NCBI RefSeq assembly: GCF_023380205.1
Contig: NZ_CP093361.1
Location: 1 to 64,000 of the forward strand
Reading direction: 5' to 3'
DNA from: Nicoliella spurrieriana
GTDB lineage: Bacteria > Bacillota > Bacilli > Lactobacillales > Lactobacillaceae
DNA: 64,000 nt
Below the pieces are notes generated by a model that saw nothing but the letters and a program-made list of their open reading frames with translations, did not search any database and had not been told where the DNA came from. This document shows positions 53,655 to 62,663 of this stretch, one piece after another; the stretch's first letter is position 1, and each line of letters opens with the position of its first letter. A program made the position numbers and the translations under genes.

Positions 53655-54773
53655 TTATTTTTGATGGTGGTTTTTATAAACCAGCTTAGTTTCATGCGTC
53701 CGATTATTTGGCACTTCCAACACCTTTGTTGGTTTGAAAAGACTCGCTGGTTTGGCCACTACATGACTAATTCGATGTCCAGAAACATTGACGAGACAAA
53801 AGAAGACCACTGCCAATGCTACAGCAAAGGACAGGATTTTAGATGACAACGTCATCTTTTCGCTAATCACGGAACTATAAAAACGGTGCTTTACTTCTCC
53901 TGACACATTATGATCATCTGGATGTTCAGCAGCCGTTTGCTTAACCACTTCTTGCTCGTAAGCATTAATGTCGAAGTGCTTTTGAATATCCTTTTGCTGC
54001 TTTTCGAATTTTTTCTTGTCCTTCTTACTTAGCTTTTTAAACCAGGCTGTAAATTGACGGTATTGCTTAATCACCGCTTCGGTCGGACCAATTTCCTTCA
54101 ATTTTCCGTAGTTAATCCAAGCAACCCGGTCACATAGTAATTCTACCTGCTTGAGAGCATGACTAACGAAGACAATCGTCTTACCCTCTTTTCTAAATTC
54201 AGAAATCTTATCGACACACTTTTGGTAGAAGGTATCATCCCCCACCGATAGCGCCTCATCAATAATCAAAATATCAGGTTTAATGTGCACCGCAATCGCA
54301 AACCCAAGTCGTGACTTCATCCCGCTGGAATAACTCTTGACTGGTTGATCGACGAAGTCACCAATGTCAGCAAATGAAATAATATCATCCATCATTTCAT
54401 CGATTTCTGGATTAGTGAGTCCCTGCATTAACGACTTCAACCGAATATTTTCCCGGCCAGTCAGGTTTTTCTTCAATCCGGAATTAATCGCAACGATTGA
54501 AGTATCCCCCTTCACATCGACCTGGCCAGTCGTTTGGGGAATGATTCCCGAAATAATATTAGAAATGGTCGATTTACCAGAACCATTGACCCCGATAATT
54601 CCTAATGCTTCACCGGGTTTGACGGTAAATGAGACCCCCATTAGCGACCAGAAGTGGGGAACGTTTCGATTATTAATTGAAAAAAAGGACTTTAATTTAT
54701 CAGTCTGCGTCTTGAATAAGTCATATTCCTTCGTTACATTTTGTACTTTAATTTTGTATTGTTCTTCTGCCAT
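53655..54773 (-). CDS. tagH: Teichoic acid export ABC transporter ATPase TagH
   Basis: 372 aa. ABC domain with Walker A GVNGSGKST, signature YSSGMKSRLGFA (the SSGM variant of polysaccharide exporters), Walker B ILIIDEALSVGD and a switch His in FVSHALKQ. The typical KNLTGRENIRLK segment is present. After residue ~250 comes a charged cytoplasmic linker, one membrane helix (ILSFAVALAVVFFCLVNV) and a short basic extracytoplasmic tail, shorter than in Bacillus TagH. With TagG it exports wall teichoic acid or a similar glycan; no tagG is in this window. The ATG at 54773 follows AGGAAG; the longer frame to 54815 lacks a site. Confidence 0.9.
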   Translation of the reverse strand: MAEEQYKIKVQNVTKEYDLFKTQTDKLKSFFSINNRNVPHFWSLMGVSFTVKPGEALGIIGVNGSGKSTISNIISGIIPQTTGQVDVKGDTSIVAINSGLKKNLTGRENIRLKSLMQGLTNPEIDEMMDDIISFADIGDFVDQPVKSYSSGMKSRLGFAIAVHIKPDILIIDEALSVGDDTFYQKCVDKISEFRKEGKTIVFVSHALKQVELLCDRVAWINYGKLKEIGPTEAVIKQYRQFTAWFKKLSKKDKKKFEKQQKDIQKHFDINAYEQEVVKQTAAEHPDDHNVSGEVKHRFYSSVISEKMTLSSKILSFAVALAVVFFCLVNVSGHRISHVVAKPASLFKPTKVLEVPNNRTHETKLVYKNHHQK

Positions 54774-54859
54774 TTTAATACTTCCTAAATTTAATTTCAT
54801 TAGCTTGATATTCAACAGAGTACCATTATAACAAACAAACCATCAATCCGAAAGACTAA

Positions 54860-56350
54860 TTAATTTAAAGCAGAATTATCAATCCAATACCACTGACTCC
54901 CAATTTGAATATGGGCCCAAATCGTTTTTTTAGCCACATTCACGGCTAATGAATTTATCTTCACACTGGAAATCTGGCTTTCGGAGACACTATTCCAAGA
55001 CTGCGGCTGCGCATTCTTAGTCCCTGGAACATTATTATAGAGGGTATATTTACCATATTGAGCACTTAGTTTCTTAGTGGTATTAACAGTAAACGTCTGG
55101 GTCCCACTAATTCGTTTTAGCTGAATCCAAGCATTCTTGCCAGCACCGGTCTTATAACGCACCCATAATTGAGAACTATTTTTATTTTTAACGATACTAA
55201 TCATGTTAGTAGCTAGACTCGCCTGCCCAGCAAGGCTGGGGTCGCTAAGCTTACTAGCTAACGGGTTAGTTTCGTAAATGTGGTTATATACGACCCGCTT
55301 TCGAATTAGGTTTGCAGCAATCGTCGGGGATAATTTATAATACTTAGCCGTGGCAAACGTTAACGCTGCAGATTTAACCCAATACTTCTGAGCATTATTA
55401 TCCTTAGTAAACCGAATCCGATACCAAGTCTGACTGCTACCACTCCCCTTAACGGTACCCACACGGTCAACATAAACTGCAGAACCAGCACTTAGATTGG
55501 AAGGCCAACCGGTAGTTTTAACATTTTGATCATCCTGAGGAATTTGATCATAAAGGGATTGTTGATTAAATCGACTGGATAACGATACCCTTTGATCGGC
55601 ATCAACAGACGCGTAATTAACCGTCGCATCACTAGTGGATGCCTTCGCACTAATGGTTGCTGCGTTATTAGTAGTGCCAACCCCTGAGTTACTAGCACTA
55701 ATCTTAACACTATTATCATCACTGCTGTTGGTAGCCGAGCTAGAAGCCCCGCTAGTGGTCCCATCCGCAACCGTATTACTCTTTTCGGTCGTGCCCACGT
55801 CTAAACTAGTTAAATTATACTGGTTAATAATCTTAATTAACTTATTTGCATAGTTTGGATCAGTGGCATACTTGCCAACCAAGGCAGTGGCAGCATCGTC
55901 AACCGATTTAGTATTTTCCTTCCAGGTTCCAGAATAAAAATTAGCGGATCCCACTAGCCCATTTCTAAGCAATTGAGCGTAATCTTCCAATGAACTTTGT
56001 GGATTTGGATACTTCTTAAAGGCGGCAGTAGTGTAATAAATGCTGCCACTACTATTGTATTCAGCTGTTTTTAAGTTATCAGATTGTCCATCATAGCTCC
56101 CCTTGATTCCGAAGTAGTTATAATCCTTAGTGGAGAGTGAACTCTGGCCGTAACCACTTTCCAGGGCTGCTTGAGCCATCATTAACGACGGGTATAAATT
56201 ATACTTTTGCGCAACTTCCTTCACTACCGGAGTTAATTGATTAATAAAATCAGAAGCTGTATCAGCTTTAGCATTATGTACTACCAACGAATTTGAACCA
56301 AGCGCTAGGACAAGGAGTCCCGTTAGCATTGCTTTGAATTTTCGTTTCAT
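54860..56350 (-). CDS. Secreted GH73 N-acetylglucosaminidase with GW/SH3-like modules
   Basis: 496 aa. Signal peptide (MKRKFKAMLTGLLVLALGSNSLVV, cleavage near AKADT). The glucosaminidase domain spans about 31-185, with the catalytic Glu64 in AQAALESGYGQSS, NYFGIKG, and YATDPNYANKLIKII. A Ser/Asn-rich linker (190-245) leads to three cell-wall-binding GW/SH3-like modules (about 246-330, 335-415, 418-496; WYRIRF, LWVRYKTGAGKNAWIQL, GSQWYWID). It cleaves peptidoglycan glycan strands during growth or separation, held to the wall by the modules. Monocistronic; it lies between tagH and glmS among envelope genes. Confidence 0.9.
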   Translation of the reverse strand: MKRKFKAMLTGLLVLALGSNSLVVHNAKADTASDFINQLTPVVKEVAQKYNLYPSLMMAQAALESGYGQSSLSTKDYNYFGIKGSYDGQSDNLKTAEYNSSGSIYYTTAAFKKYPNPQSSLEDYAQLLRNGLVGSANFYSGTWKENTKSVDDAATALVGKYATDPNYANKLIKIINQYNLTSLDVGTTEKSNTVADGTTSGASSSATNSSDDNSVKISASNSGVGTTNNAATISAKASTSDATVNYASVDADQRVSLSSRFNQQSLYDQIPQDDQNVKTTGWPSNLSAGSAVYVDRVGTVKGSGSSQTWYRIRFTKDNNAQKYWVKSAALTFATAKYYKLSPTIAANLIRKRVVYNHIYETNPLASKLSDPSLAGQASLATNMISIVKNKNSSQLWVRYKTGAGKNAWIQLKRISGTQTFTVNTTKKLSAQYGKYTLYNNVPGTKNAQPQSWNSVSESQISSVKINSLAVNVAKKTIWAHIQIGSQWYWIDNSALN

Positions 56351-56420
56351 TATAAAGTAATCTCCTCTTCCCGATTTAATCTTACGGCTAGAATAACATA
56401 AAGCAGTTAAAAAAACGTAA

Positions 56421-56458
56421 AAAAAAGCCTTAAAATTAAGAATAATTTTAAGGCTTTT
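56421..56458 (-). terminator. Terminator behind the glmS region
   Basis: AAAAGCCTTAAAATTA (56423-56438) pairs perfectly with TAATTTTAAGGCTTTT (56443-56458), followed on the minus strand by a T run. Confidence 0.9.
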
Positions 56459-56461
56459 GGA

Positions 56462-56584
56462 TTATCTTTGTTTAACGCCACGGCGACTGGCATTTAATTT
56501 ATTTTGTTGGTTTTTAAACTTTTCCCAAGTCGCTTGTTTGCGTTGGCTGTTTTTAGTTGAATTTCGTTTTTTAGTATATTTCAT
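56462..56584 (-). CDS. Small strongly basic protein, 40 aa
   Basis: The sequence begins MKYTKKRNSTKNSQRKQA and ends ASRRGVKQR: 40 residues, about a third Lys or Arg, one Trp, no hydrophobic stretch. The ATG at 56584 follows GAGGGGTGG at 7 nt, an excellent site, and the frame ends 4 nt before the terminator at 56421-56458, so it is very probably a real gene. It lies 72 nt after glmS and may be read from the same transcript. Charge suggests binding to RNA, DNA or another polyanion. Family not recognised. Confidence 0.75.
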   Translation of the reverse strand: MKYTKKRNSTKNSQRKQATWEKFKNQQNKLNASRRGVKQR

Positions 56585-56656
56585 TATGCCACCACCCCTC
56601 TTATTAATAATTAGGTCTAGTGTAGCACAAATAATCAACTAACTACTTAATTTAGC

Positions 56657-58477
56657 TTATTCAACCGTTACACTCTTTGCAAGGTTCCGAGGGCGATCAA
56701 CATTTAAGCCCTTGTTCAAGCTGGTGTAGTAAGCAAGTAACTGCGCTGGAACTACACTCAACAGTGGTGTTAACATTTCATCAACATCTTGGAGCACAAT
56801 GTCATCACCATCTTCTGCGAGTGATTCCGTAGAGATCGTGAACGTCTTTGCGCCCCGGGACTTAGTTTCTTCAAGATTATTTCTAGTTAAACTAGCAGTC
56901 TTAGCCTGGGTAGCAATTGCAACGACCGGAGTACCTTCCTCAATTAAAGCAATTGTCCCGTGTTTCAGTTCACCGGAAGCAAACCCTTCAGCAATAATAT
57001 AGGAAATTTCCTTTAACTTCAACGCTGCTTCAAGTGAAACATAGTAATCAATTCCCCGGCCAATGTAAAAGGCCTTGCTAGCTTCAACAAAGTATTGCTT
57101 AGAAACTTCATCAAAGTGGTCTTTTTCATCAATCACTGCTTGCATCCCAGTAGCAACCAATCCTAGTTGTTGTCTAAGGTTAAAATCAGCGGCACGCTTC
57201 AAACCAAGCGATTCACCTAGGGACTTAGCTAGGATGGCTTCCAAAGCGATTTGAGCAGTATAAGCCTTAGTGGATGCCACTGAAATTTCAGGACCGGCAT
57301 CCAATAACAACGTGTAGTCAGCTTCCCGTGACAACGTAGAATTTTGCACGTTGGTAATGGTTAGGGTCGGGAAGCCACGCTTAGTAACGTTTTGTAACAC
57401 GACCCGACTATCAGCAGTTTCACCACTTTGGGTTAGGAAGATGAAGAATGGCTTTTCAGAGAATAGTGGATCTGCATATGCAAATTCTGATGCCACTTCC
57501 ACTTCGGTAGGAATCCCCACTAATTTTTCGAACATGTTTTTACCGACTAATCCAGCGTGATAACTAGTTCCGGCTCCAACGATGTAAAGCCGATCAGCAG
57601 CCTTCATTGCTTCCAAAATCTTAGGATCAATCTTAGATTGCCCGTCTTCAGAAAGATACTTTTGGGATAGTTTTCTCAAAACGTTTGGTTGTTCATTGAT
57701 TTCCTTAAGCATGTAGTATGGGTAGATTCCCTTATCAGCTTCTGAAGGATCAGTATCAACGTAGAATGGCTTTCTTTCAACATGGTTTCCTTCACTGTCT
57801 TCAATATCAATTGAATCCGGCTTAACAGTTACCACTTCACCATCTTTTAATTCCAAGAAGTTATGGGTAACGTTGAGCATTGCAACTGAATCGGAACAAA
57901 CGACATTAAAGCCATCTGCTAACCCAATCAAGAGCGGACTCTTATTCTTAGCAACGTACAACGTATCTGGTTGTTCACGATCCATTAATAAGAAGGCGTA
58001 TGAAGCTCCATCCTTAAGTAAGGAAATGGTCTTTAAAAATGCGTCGCGAGTATCCATTCCTTCAGTTACTACGAAGTGGTCCACTAATTGAACAACTACT
58101 TCAGTATCGGTTTGACTAGTAAACTTAACATCTGAAAGGTATTCCTTCTTTAATTCCTTGTAGTTTTCGATTACTCCGTTGTGAACCAAGTAAAAACGGT
58201 CATCTTGTGAAAATTGTGGGTGCGCATTTTCAACGGTCACGCCACCATGAGTAGCCCAACGAGTATGCCCAATCCCAGTACTACCGTGAACATCTGGGGT
58301 AATGGCTGCTTTTAAATTTGAAATGGCACCCTTCCGCTTTACAAGATAGTCATGACCATCTTGGTCATTAACGTAGATTCCAGCAGAGTCATAACCTCTA
58401 TATTCTAGTTTTTCAAGTCCATGAATGAGAAGTTTAACGGCATTATCATTACCAGTTACTCCAACAATTCCACACAT
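56657..58477 (-). CDS. glmS: Glutamine-fructose-6-phosphate aminotransferase
   Basis: 606 aa, full length. It makes glucosamine 6-phosphate from fructose 6-phosphate and glutamine, the first step to UDP-GlcNAc. The N-terminal glutaminase domain starts MCGIVG with nucleophile Cys2, then GHTRWATHG and HNGVIENY. Two SIS domains follow (about 285-420 and 460-595; SQSGETADS, GRGIDYYVSLEAALKLKEISY), ending NLAKSVTVE. AAGGGG lies 8 nt before the ATG. Two GGTATA-type sites lie upstream (58511-58530, 58601-58620), fitting control by a NagR/GntR repressor. No glmS ribozyme was seen. Confidence 0.96.
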   Translation of the reverse strand: MCGIVGVTGNDNAVKLLIHGLEKLEYRGYDSAGIYVNDQDGHDYLVKRKGAISNLKAAITPDVHGSTGIGHTRWATHGGVTVENAHPQFSQDDRFYLVHNGVIENYKELKKEYLSDVKFTSQTDTEVVVQLVDHFVVTEGMDTRDAFLKTISLLKDGASYAFLLMDREQPDTLYVAKNKSPLLIGLADGFNVVCSDSVAMLNVTHNFLELKDGEVVTVKPDSIDIEDSEGNHVERKPFYVDTDPSEADKGIYPYYMLKEINEQPNVLRKLSQKYLSEDGQSKIDPKILEAMKAADRLYIVGAGTSYHAGLVGKNMFEKLVGIPTEVEVASEFAYADPLFSEKPFFIFLTQSGETADSRVVLQNVTKRGFPTLTITNVQNSTLSREADYTLLLDAGPEISVASTKAYTAQIALEAILAKSLGESLGLKRAADFNLRQQLGLVATGMQAVIDEKDHFDEVSKQYFVEASKAFYIGRGIDYYVSLEAALKLKEISYIIAEGFASGELKHGTIALIEEGTPVVAIATQAKTASLTRNNLEETKSRGAKTFTISTESLAEDGDDIVLQDVDEMLTPLLSVVPAQLLAYYTSLNKGLNVDRPRNLAKSVTVE

Positions 58478-58510
58478 ATTTTAAGCCCCTTTTATTTTTG
58501 TTTTATTTTA

Positions 58511-58530
58511 AATTGGTATAGACAATAATT
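58511..58530. promoter_or_regulatory. NagR/dre-like operator upstream of glmS
   Basis: AATTGGTATAGACAATAATT resembles the dre/NagR consensus TGGTCTAGACCA of GntR-type amino-sugar regulators. It sits 34 nt before the glmS start codon. Confidence 0.55.
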
Positions 58531-58600
58531 AAGTTCATATTTAATCGTTCAAGTAGATACTTTACAACAGTTTATAAAACATGTCAATAATTAAATTCTT

Positions 58601-58620
58601 AAATTGGTATACCTTAAATT
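58601..58620. promoter_or_regulatory. Second NagR/dre-like operator in the glmM-glmS interval
   Basis: AAATTGGTATACCTTAAATT contains the palindrome GGTATACC in the same TTGG context as the site at 58511. Two such sites about 90 nt apart would allow cooperative binding. Confidence 0.5.
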
Positions 58621-58639
58621 AGAGGAAAATGGCAAAATT

Positions 58640-58664
58640 AAAAAGCCCCGATAAAGGACTTTTT
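58640..58664 (-). terminator. Terminator of the cdaA-cdaR-glmM operon
   Basis: AAAAAGTCC and GGGGCTTTTT (minus strand) pair with one wobble around TTTATC. Confidence 0.8.
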
Positions 58665-58679
58665 AATTTTAAATTTAGC

Positions 58680-60026
58680 TTAGATTCCACATTCTTTTTT
58701 CACTACGTCCGCAATTTGTTCGGCATATTTTTGACAAATTTCCTGGGTTTTAGCCTCAACCATGACCCGCAACAGTGGTTCGGTTCCACTTGGTCTAACG
58801 AGCACCCGACCGTCACCATTCATCTCTTGTTCAACGTCGGTAATGGCTTTTTGAACGTCTGAATTTTCATTCGCAGCATTCTTATCTGCTACTTCAACGT
58901 TAATTAAACTTTGGGGATAGGTCTTCATTTCAGCCGCTAATTCGGATAACTTCTTGCCAGTTGCTTTCATTACGTGCAAAAGTTGTAAACTAGTGAGCAT
59001 TCCATCACCAGTAGTATTAAAGTCCAAGAAAACAATGTGCCCAGACTGCTCGCCACCCAAGTTATCGCCACTGGCGTTCATTTCTTCGACCACGTAACGA
59101 TCACCCACTTTGGTCTGCTTGCTGTGCATGCCATTGGCTTCCATTGCTTTATACATCCCTAGGTTACTCATTACGGTCGTAACGATCGTATCGTGCTTTA
59201 ATCGACCATGTTCAGACATGTACTTACCACAAATAAACATGATCTTATCACCATTAACTAGGTTTCCCTCTTCATCAACGGCAATACAACGATCGCCATC
59301 TCCATCAAAGGCAAACCCAACTTCGGCGCCCTTTTCAACCACCATCTTTTGCAGTTGTTCTGGGTGCGTGGAACCAACATGATCATTAATGTTAATCCCA
59401 TTTGGTTGGGTGGCCATCGTGTCAAATTCGACTCCGGCATCGGCATATAACCGGGATACCAAGTTACTAGTGGAACCATTTGCAGCGTCCACACAGATGT
59501 GCATTCCAGCAATATCATCAGAAACGGTTTGATTTAAGAAGCGAATGTATTTTTGTGCTCCTTCTGAGAAATCATCTTCAGTCCCTAATCCAGCTGCTGA
59601 TGGCCGTGGTAATTCATCCTTATCAGCTTCAAGAATGGTTTCAATCTCTGATTCCATTTCATCAGAAAGTTTATAACCATCCGATCCAAAAAACTTAATT
59701 CCATTATATTCAGCGGGGTTATGCGATGCGGTAATCATGACCCCCGCATCTGCTTCTTGAGTCCGCACTAAGTAAGCCACCCCGGGAGTGGTAATTACCC
59801 CTAGCCGCAACACTTCAATTCCAGTGGATAGTAATCCAGCAATCAACGCTTCTTCTAGCATTTGACCAGAAATGCGGGTATCCCGAGCAACTAGCACTTG
59901 GGGGATCTTATTATCAGAATGCTTAGTTAGGATGAAACCACCCGCACGACCACACTTAAAGGCCAATTCAGGGCTTAAATCACGATTTGCAACTCCTCTA
60001 ACTCCATCGGTTCCAAAATACTTCAT
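58680..60026 (-). CDS. glmM: Phosphoglucosamine mutase
   Basis: 448 aa, full length. It interconverts glucosamine 6-phosphate and glucosamine 1-phosphate. The phosphorylated serine is Ser101 in MITASHNP; the metal loop is DGDGDR; the sugar-binding GGEQSGH and the phosphate-binding [12 protein letters not shown] are present. It is the last gene of the cdaA-cdaR-glmM cluster, 16 nt after cdaR. GlmM binds and inhibits CdaA in several Firmicutes, so the operon ties wall-precursor supply to c-di-AMP level. A terminator follows before glmS. Confidence 0.96.
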   Translation of the reverse strand: MKYFGTDGVRGVANRDLSPELAFKCGRAGGFILTKHSDNKIPQVLVARDTRISGQMLEEALIAGLLSTGIEVLRLGVITTPGVAYLVRTQEADAGVMITASHNPAEYNGIKFFGSDGYKLSDEMESEIETILEADKDELPRPSAAGLGTEDDFSEGAQKYIRFLNQTVSDDIAGMHICVDAANGSTSNLVSRLYADAGVEFDTMATQPNGININDHVGSTHPEQLQKMVVEKGAEVGFAFDGDGDRCIAVDEEGNLVNGDKIMFICGKYMSEHGRLKHDTIVTTVMSNLGMYKAMEANGMHSKQTKVGDRYVVEEMNASGDNLGGEQSGHIVFLDFNTTGDGMLTSLQLLHVMKATGKKLSELAAEMKTYPQSLINVEVADKNAANENSDVQKAITDVEQEMNGDGRVLVRPSGTEPLLRVMVEAKTQEICQKYAEQIADVVKKECGI

Positions 60027-60042
60027 TTTTATTCCTCATTTC

Positions 60043-61002
60043 CTACTTATCTTTAACTTTAACATTTACTTTGATTTTATCTGGATTAAAGCCACTAACC
60101 TTATTTAATGACTTATCCAGTGAGATCGTCTTAGTTTGATTGTCCGTAATCCGACTAACGTCCATATTAACGATAACATGTTTAATGCTATCAAGCTCGC
60201 TCGAAGTGCCAAATACCTTTACCTTTTTGGTACTTGAAGTCACTTCATAGGTCTTATTAGAGGACTTATTATCGAGCCGGTATTTAATTGGCAGCTCCTT
60301 AAAATTCCCACTACTGATTGGTAGGGATACATTCGTAGTGGCCGGAGTTAAGATTACGTTAACCGTTTTACCATCACGATCCAAGGCCTCTAAGACCGCT
60401 TGAGAATTAACGGTGCTATTGGTATTTTGTGAAAGGCTTAATTTAGCAATGACCCTTACCGCCTTATTAATCTCACTGGAAGCCCCGGTCGCCTTTACCC
60501 TATTATTGGAGGCAATTGCCTTTCCTGCATGATAACCAGATGCAATCATGTTTTTATCATAATTAACGCTAACTGGTAATGATACGGTTTGTCTAGGTTG
60601 AATATTAATCGTAATATATGCCGGGTTAATTTTATAGTTTAATTCTGAATTAAGCCCATCTTGGGATAGTTTTACCCGATGCTTACCCACCCCTAGTTTA
60701 CTTAAATCAGCATAAATATGAAAGTTTTGAGTATTAGTAGTCGTGGTCACTAACGCAGTAGGCCCACTTAACGATACGTTCACCTTATCAGGGTAGCCGG
60801 TAACGAAGTATTTACTGCTATTTACGTTTAGCTGAAGATTAGCAGACACGCTGGCCTTCTTATTTGAAGCTAATTTAGTAATGTCACTATTATTATTGCT
60901 AGTGAAAGTTAGCTTATCTTGATTAGCATAGGCATACAGTAAAATGGCAAAAATAAATGAAAGAACGAGGTAGAAAAAGGTACTATTAAAGAATTTTTTC
61001 AA
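60043..61002 (-). CDS. cdaR: CdaR, YbbR-domain regulator of diadenylate cyclase
   Basis: 319 aa. One N-terminal membrane helix (FFYLVLSFIFAILLYAYANQ) is followed by an extracytoplasmic part of three YbbR repeats (for example VNVSLSGPTALV, YTINIQPRQTVSLPVSV-like strands, VKVFGTSSELDSIKHVIVNMDVS). CdaR interacts with the membrane-bound cyclase and modulates its activity. It overlaps the operon order cdaA-cdaR-glmM with a 2-nt gap to cdaA. Four YbbR repeats are common in Bacillus; about three can be seen here. Confidence 0.92.
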   Translation of the reverse strand: MKKFFNSTFFYLVLSFIFAILLYAYANQDKLTFTSNNNSDITKLASNKKASVSANLQLNVNSSKYFVTGYPDKVNVSLSGPTALVTTTTNTQNFHIYADLSKLGVGKHRVKLSQDGLNSELNYKINPAYITINIQPRQTVSLPVSVNYDKNMIASGYHAGKAIASNNRVKATGASSEINKAVRVIAKLSLSQNTNSTVNSQAVLEALDRDGKTVNVILTPATTNVSLPISSGNFKELPIKYRLDNKSSNKTYEVTSSTKKVKVFGTSSELDSIKHVIVNMDVSRITDNQTKTISLDKSLNKVSGFNPDKIKVNVKVKDK

Positions 61003-61004
61003 AA

Positions 61005-61853
61005 CTAGTTCCCCCTTCCGTTTTTGCTGATGTTACTAAGCCAACTCCCAATTAGCGTAAAAATATTATGGTTAATTTGTTGCTTTTCAATTAATTGATC
61101 ACGTAAAAATTTCATGTAATCCGTTTGGGTCATTCCCCGCAGTAATTCGTTATCCTTAGTAATCGAAACCTCACCAGTTTCTTCAGAGATAACAATGGTT
61201 AGCGCATCAGTCACTTCAGAAATCCCCACAGCAGCCCGGTGTCTGGTCCCCAATTCCTTTGGAATCATCGTACTTTGTGAAAGTGGTAAGTATGCGGCAG
61301 CGACTGCAATCCGATGATCTCTAATAATCACGGCCCCATCGTGTAACGGCGTATTTGGAATGAACGTGTTGATTAGTAGGGCCCCCGAAACATGGGCATC
61401 CAATTCAATTCCGGTCTCAATGTAATCTTCAAGCCCGGTCTCCATTTGAATGGTAATCAAAGCCCCAATTCGCCGCTTGGACATGTATTGGATGGCCTGG
61501 TCCAAACCTTCAATCATTTGCTCGGTTTCTTCATTTTGGTTTTTAGTATGCCATAATAACGAACCACGGCCTAGGTGCTCTAATCCCCGTCTGATTTCAG
61601 GTTGAAAAATGACAATGATGGCAATGAATCCCCAGTTAATTACCTGGTCGACCATCCAAGAAACGGTCCCTAGGCCTAGTAAAACACTTAGGATTTTAAT
61701 TACCGCAATTACAATAATCCCCCTGAATAATTGAACTGCCTTCGTCCCACGTAATAGGATGATCAATTCATATGTAATAAACCATACTACTAAAATATCA
61801 ATCAAACTACTAAAGTGGTTAAGAGTAAAAACATTACTCCAAAAGTTACTCAT
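61005..61853 (-). CDS. cdaA: Diadenylate cyclase CdaA
   Basis: 282 aa from the ATG at 61853, which has GGAGG 7 nt upstream; a frame reaching 61877 has no such site. Three N-terminal membrane segments (about 10-85) precede the DAC domain, with the catalytic DGA at 172-174 and RHRAA at 204-208. It makes c-di-AMP from two ATP, the messenger for K+ and osmotic control and wall homeostasis. It is the first gene of the cdaA-cdaR-glmM operon. Kup, CPA2 and NhaP-type transporters, possible effectors, are within 12 kb. Confidence 0.96.
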   Translation of the reverse strand: MSNFWSNVFTLNHFSSLIDILVVWFITYELIILLRGTKAVQLFRGIIVIAVIKILSVLLGLGTVSWMVDQVINWGFIAIIVIFQPEIRRGLEHLGRGSLLWHTKNQNEETEQMIEGLDQAIQYMSKRRIGALITIQMETGLEDYIETGIELDAHVSGALLINTFIPNTPLHDGAVIIRDHRIAVAAAYLPLSQSTMIPKELGTRHRAAVGISEVTDALTIVISEETGEVSITKDNELLRGMTQTDYMKFLRDQLIEKQQINHNIFTLIGSWLSNISKNGRGN

Positions 61854-61981
61854 TATAAAACCTCCAAATATTAACACTGGGTTTATTATATCACGTTATC
61901 AATAACTTATTTTTAAACATCATTCTAAAGTTAAAGCATTTTTGTTAAAATTAAGTAAAATCAATTTAAGGGGGTCTCCCA

Positions 61982-62635
61982 TTGCGCCTTTCCAAAAGCT
62001 GGCAAGTCCGAATTTTTTTCATTATCTGGTTCGTAATTACCGGATTCTTCGCTAAACAACCATTTAATTTTCTATTATTAAATACGTTTCTAGCATACAT
62101 CCCCATCGAAATTAGCATCGATATTAATTATAAAATCATTAATGAAAGTTTTCTATACTGGCCAATTCTTATCATCTGGCTGTTATTTTATCCCAATGCA
62201 CCATACGTTTTAACTGACTTATTCCACCTATCATTACTAAACCCATATGATAGTCTCACAGGGCTATTAAAATTATCCAATCCAATTTGGATCAACTTCA
62301 TGCTATTAGTCATTAGTGCCATCGTTTGTACATTCGTGGGTGCATGGTCACTATCGATAACGGTCCAATCACTTATGAATAAATTAAAGTTAAAATCACA
62401 GATCATTAGATGGCTTTTGGTGCTCATTTTTACATTTGCTGCTTCGGTCGGTATTTTTGTAGGCCGGTTCCTAAGGCTACATACATTGTACCTATTTCTT
62501 AGTCCCCGCTTATTCATTACCCCGTTGATTAAGATGTGGACACCGCAAATGTTAACCTTTACCGCCATTATGATGGTGATTCAAATCTTTGTTTATTGGG
62601 TGATTATGATCAATCAAAAGAACATTACAAAATAA
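61982..62635 (+). CDS. DUF1361 integral membrane protein
   Basis: 217 aa with six or seven membrane segments. DUF1361 features are NTFLAYIPIEISI, WLLFYPNAPYVLTDLFHLSL and FVGRFLRLHT. The start is a TTG with AAGGGGG 7 nt upstream. Divergent from cdaA and convergent with the NhaP-type gene, with a shared terminator overlapping the stop. The family is widespread in lactobacilli and has no established function. Confidence 0.85.
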   Translation: MRLSKSWQVRIFFIIWFVITGFFAKQPFNFLLLNTFLAYIPIEISIDINYKIINESFLYWPILIIWLLFYPNAPYVLTDLFHLSLLNPYDSLTGLLKLSNPIWINFMLLVISAIVCTFVGAWSLSITVQSLMNKLKLKSQIIRWLLVLIFTFAASVGIFVGRFLRLHTLYLFLSPRLFITPLIKMWTPQMLTFTAIMMVIQIFVYWVIMINQKNITK

Positions 62636-62663
62636 GCGTTCGCATTTTGCGAACGCTTATTTT
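62631..62663. terminator. Bidirectional terminator overlapping two stop codons
   Basis: AATAAGCGTTCGCA pairs perfectly with TGCGAACGCTTATT; both convergent genes end within it. Confidence 0.92.

Noticed and set aside
58478-58679. glmS ribozyme
   Set aside because: The interval is too short and AT-rich, with none of the ribozyme's conserved core; operator-like GGTATA sites and a terminator explain it better.
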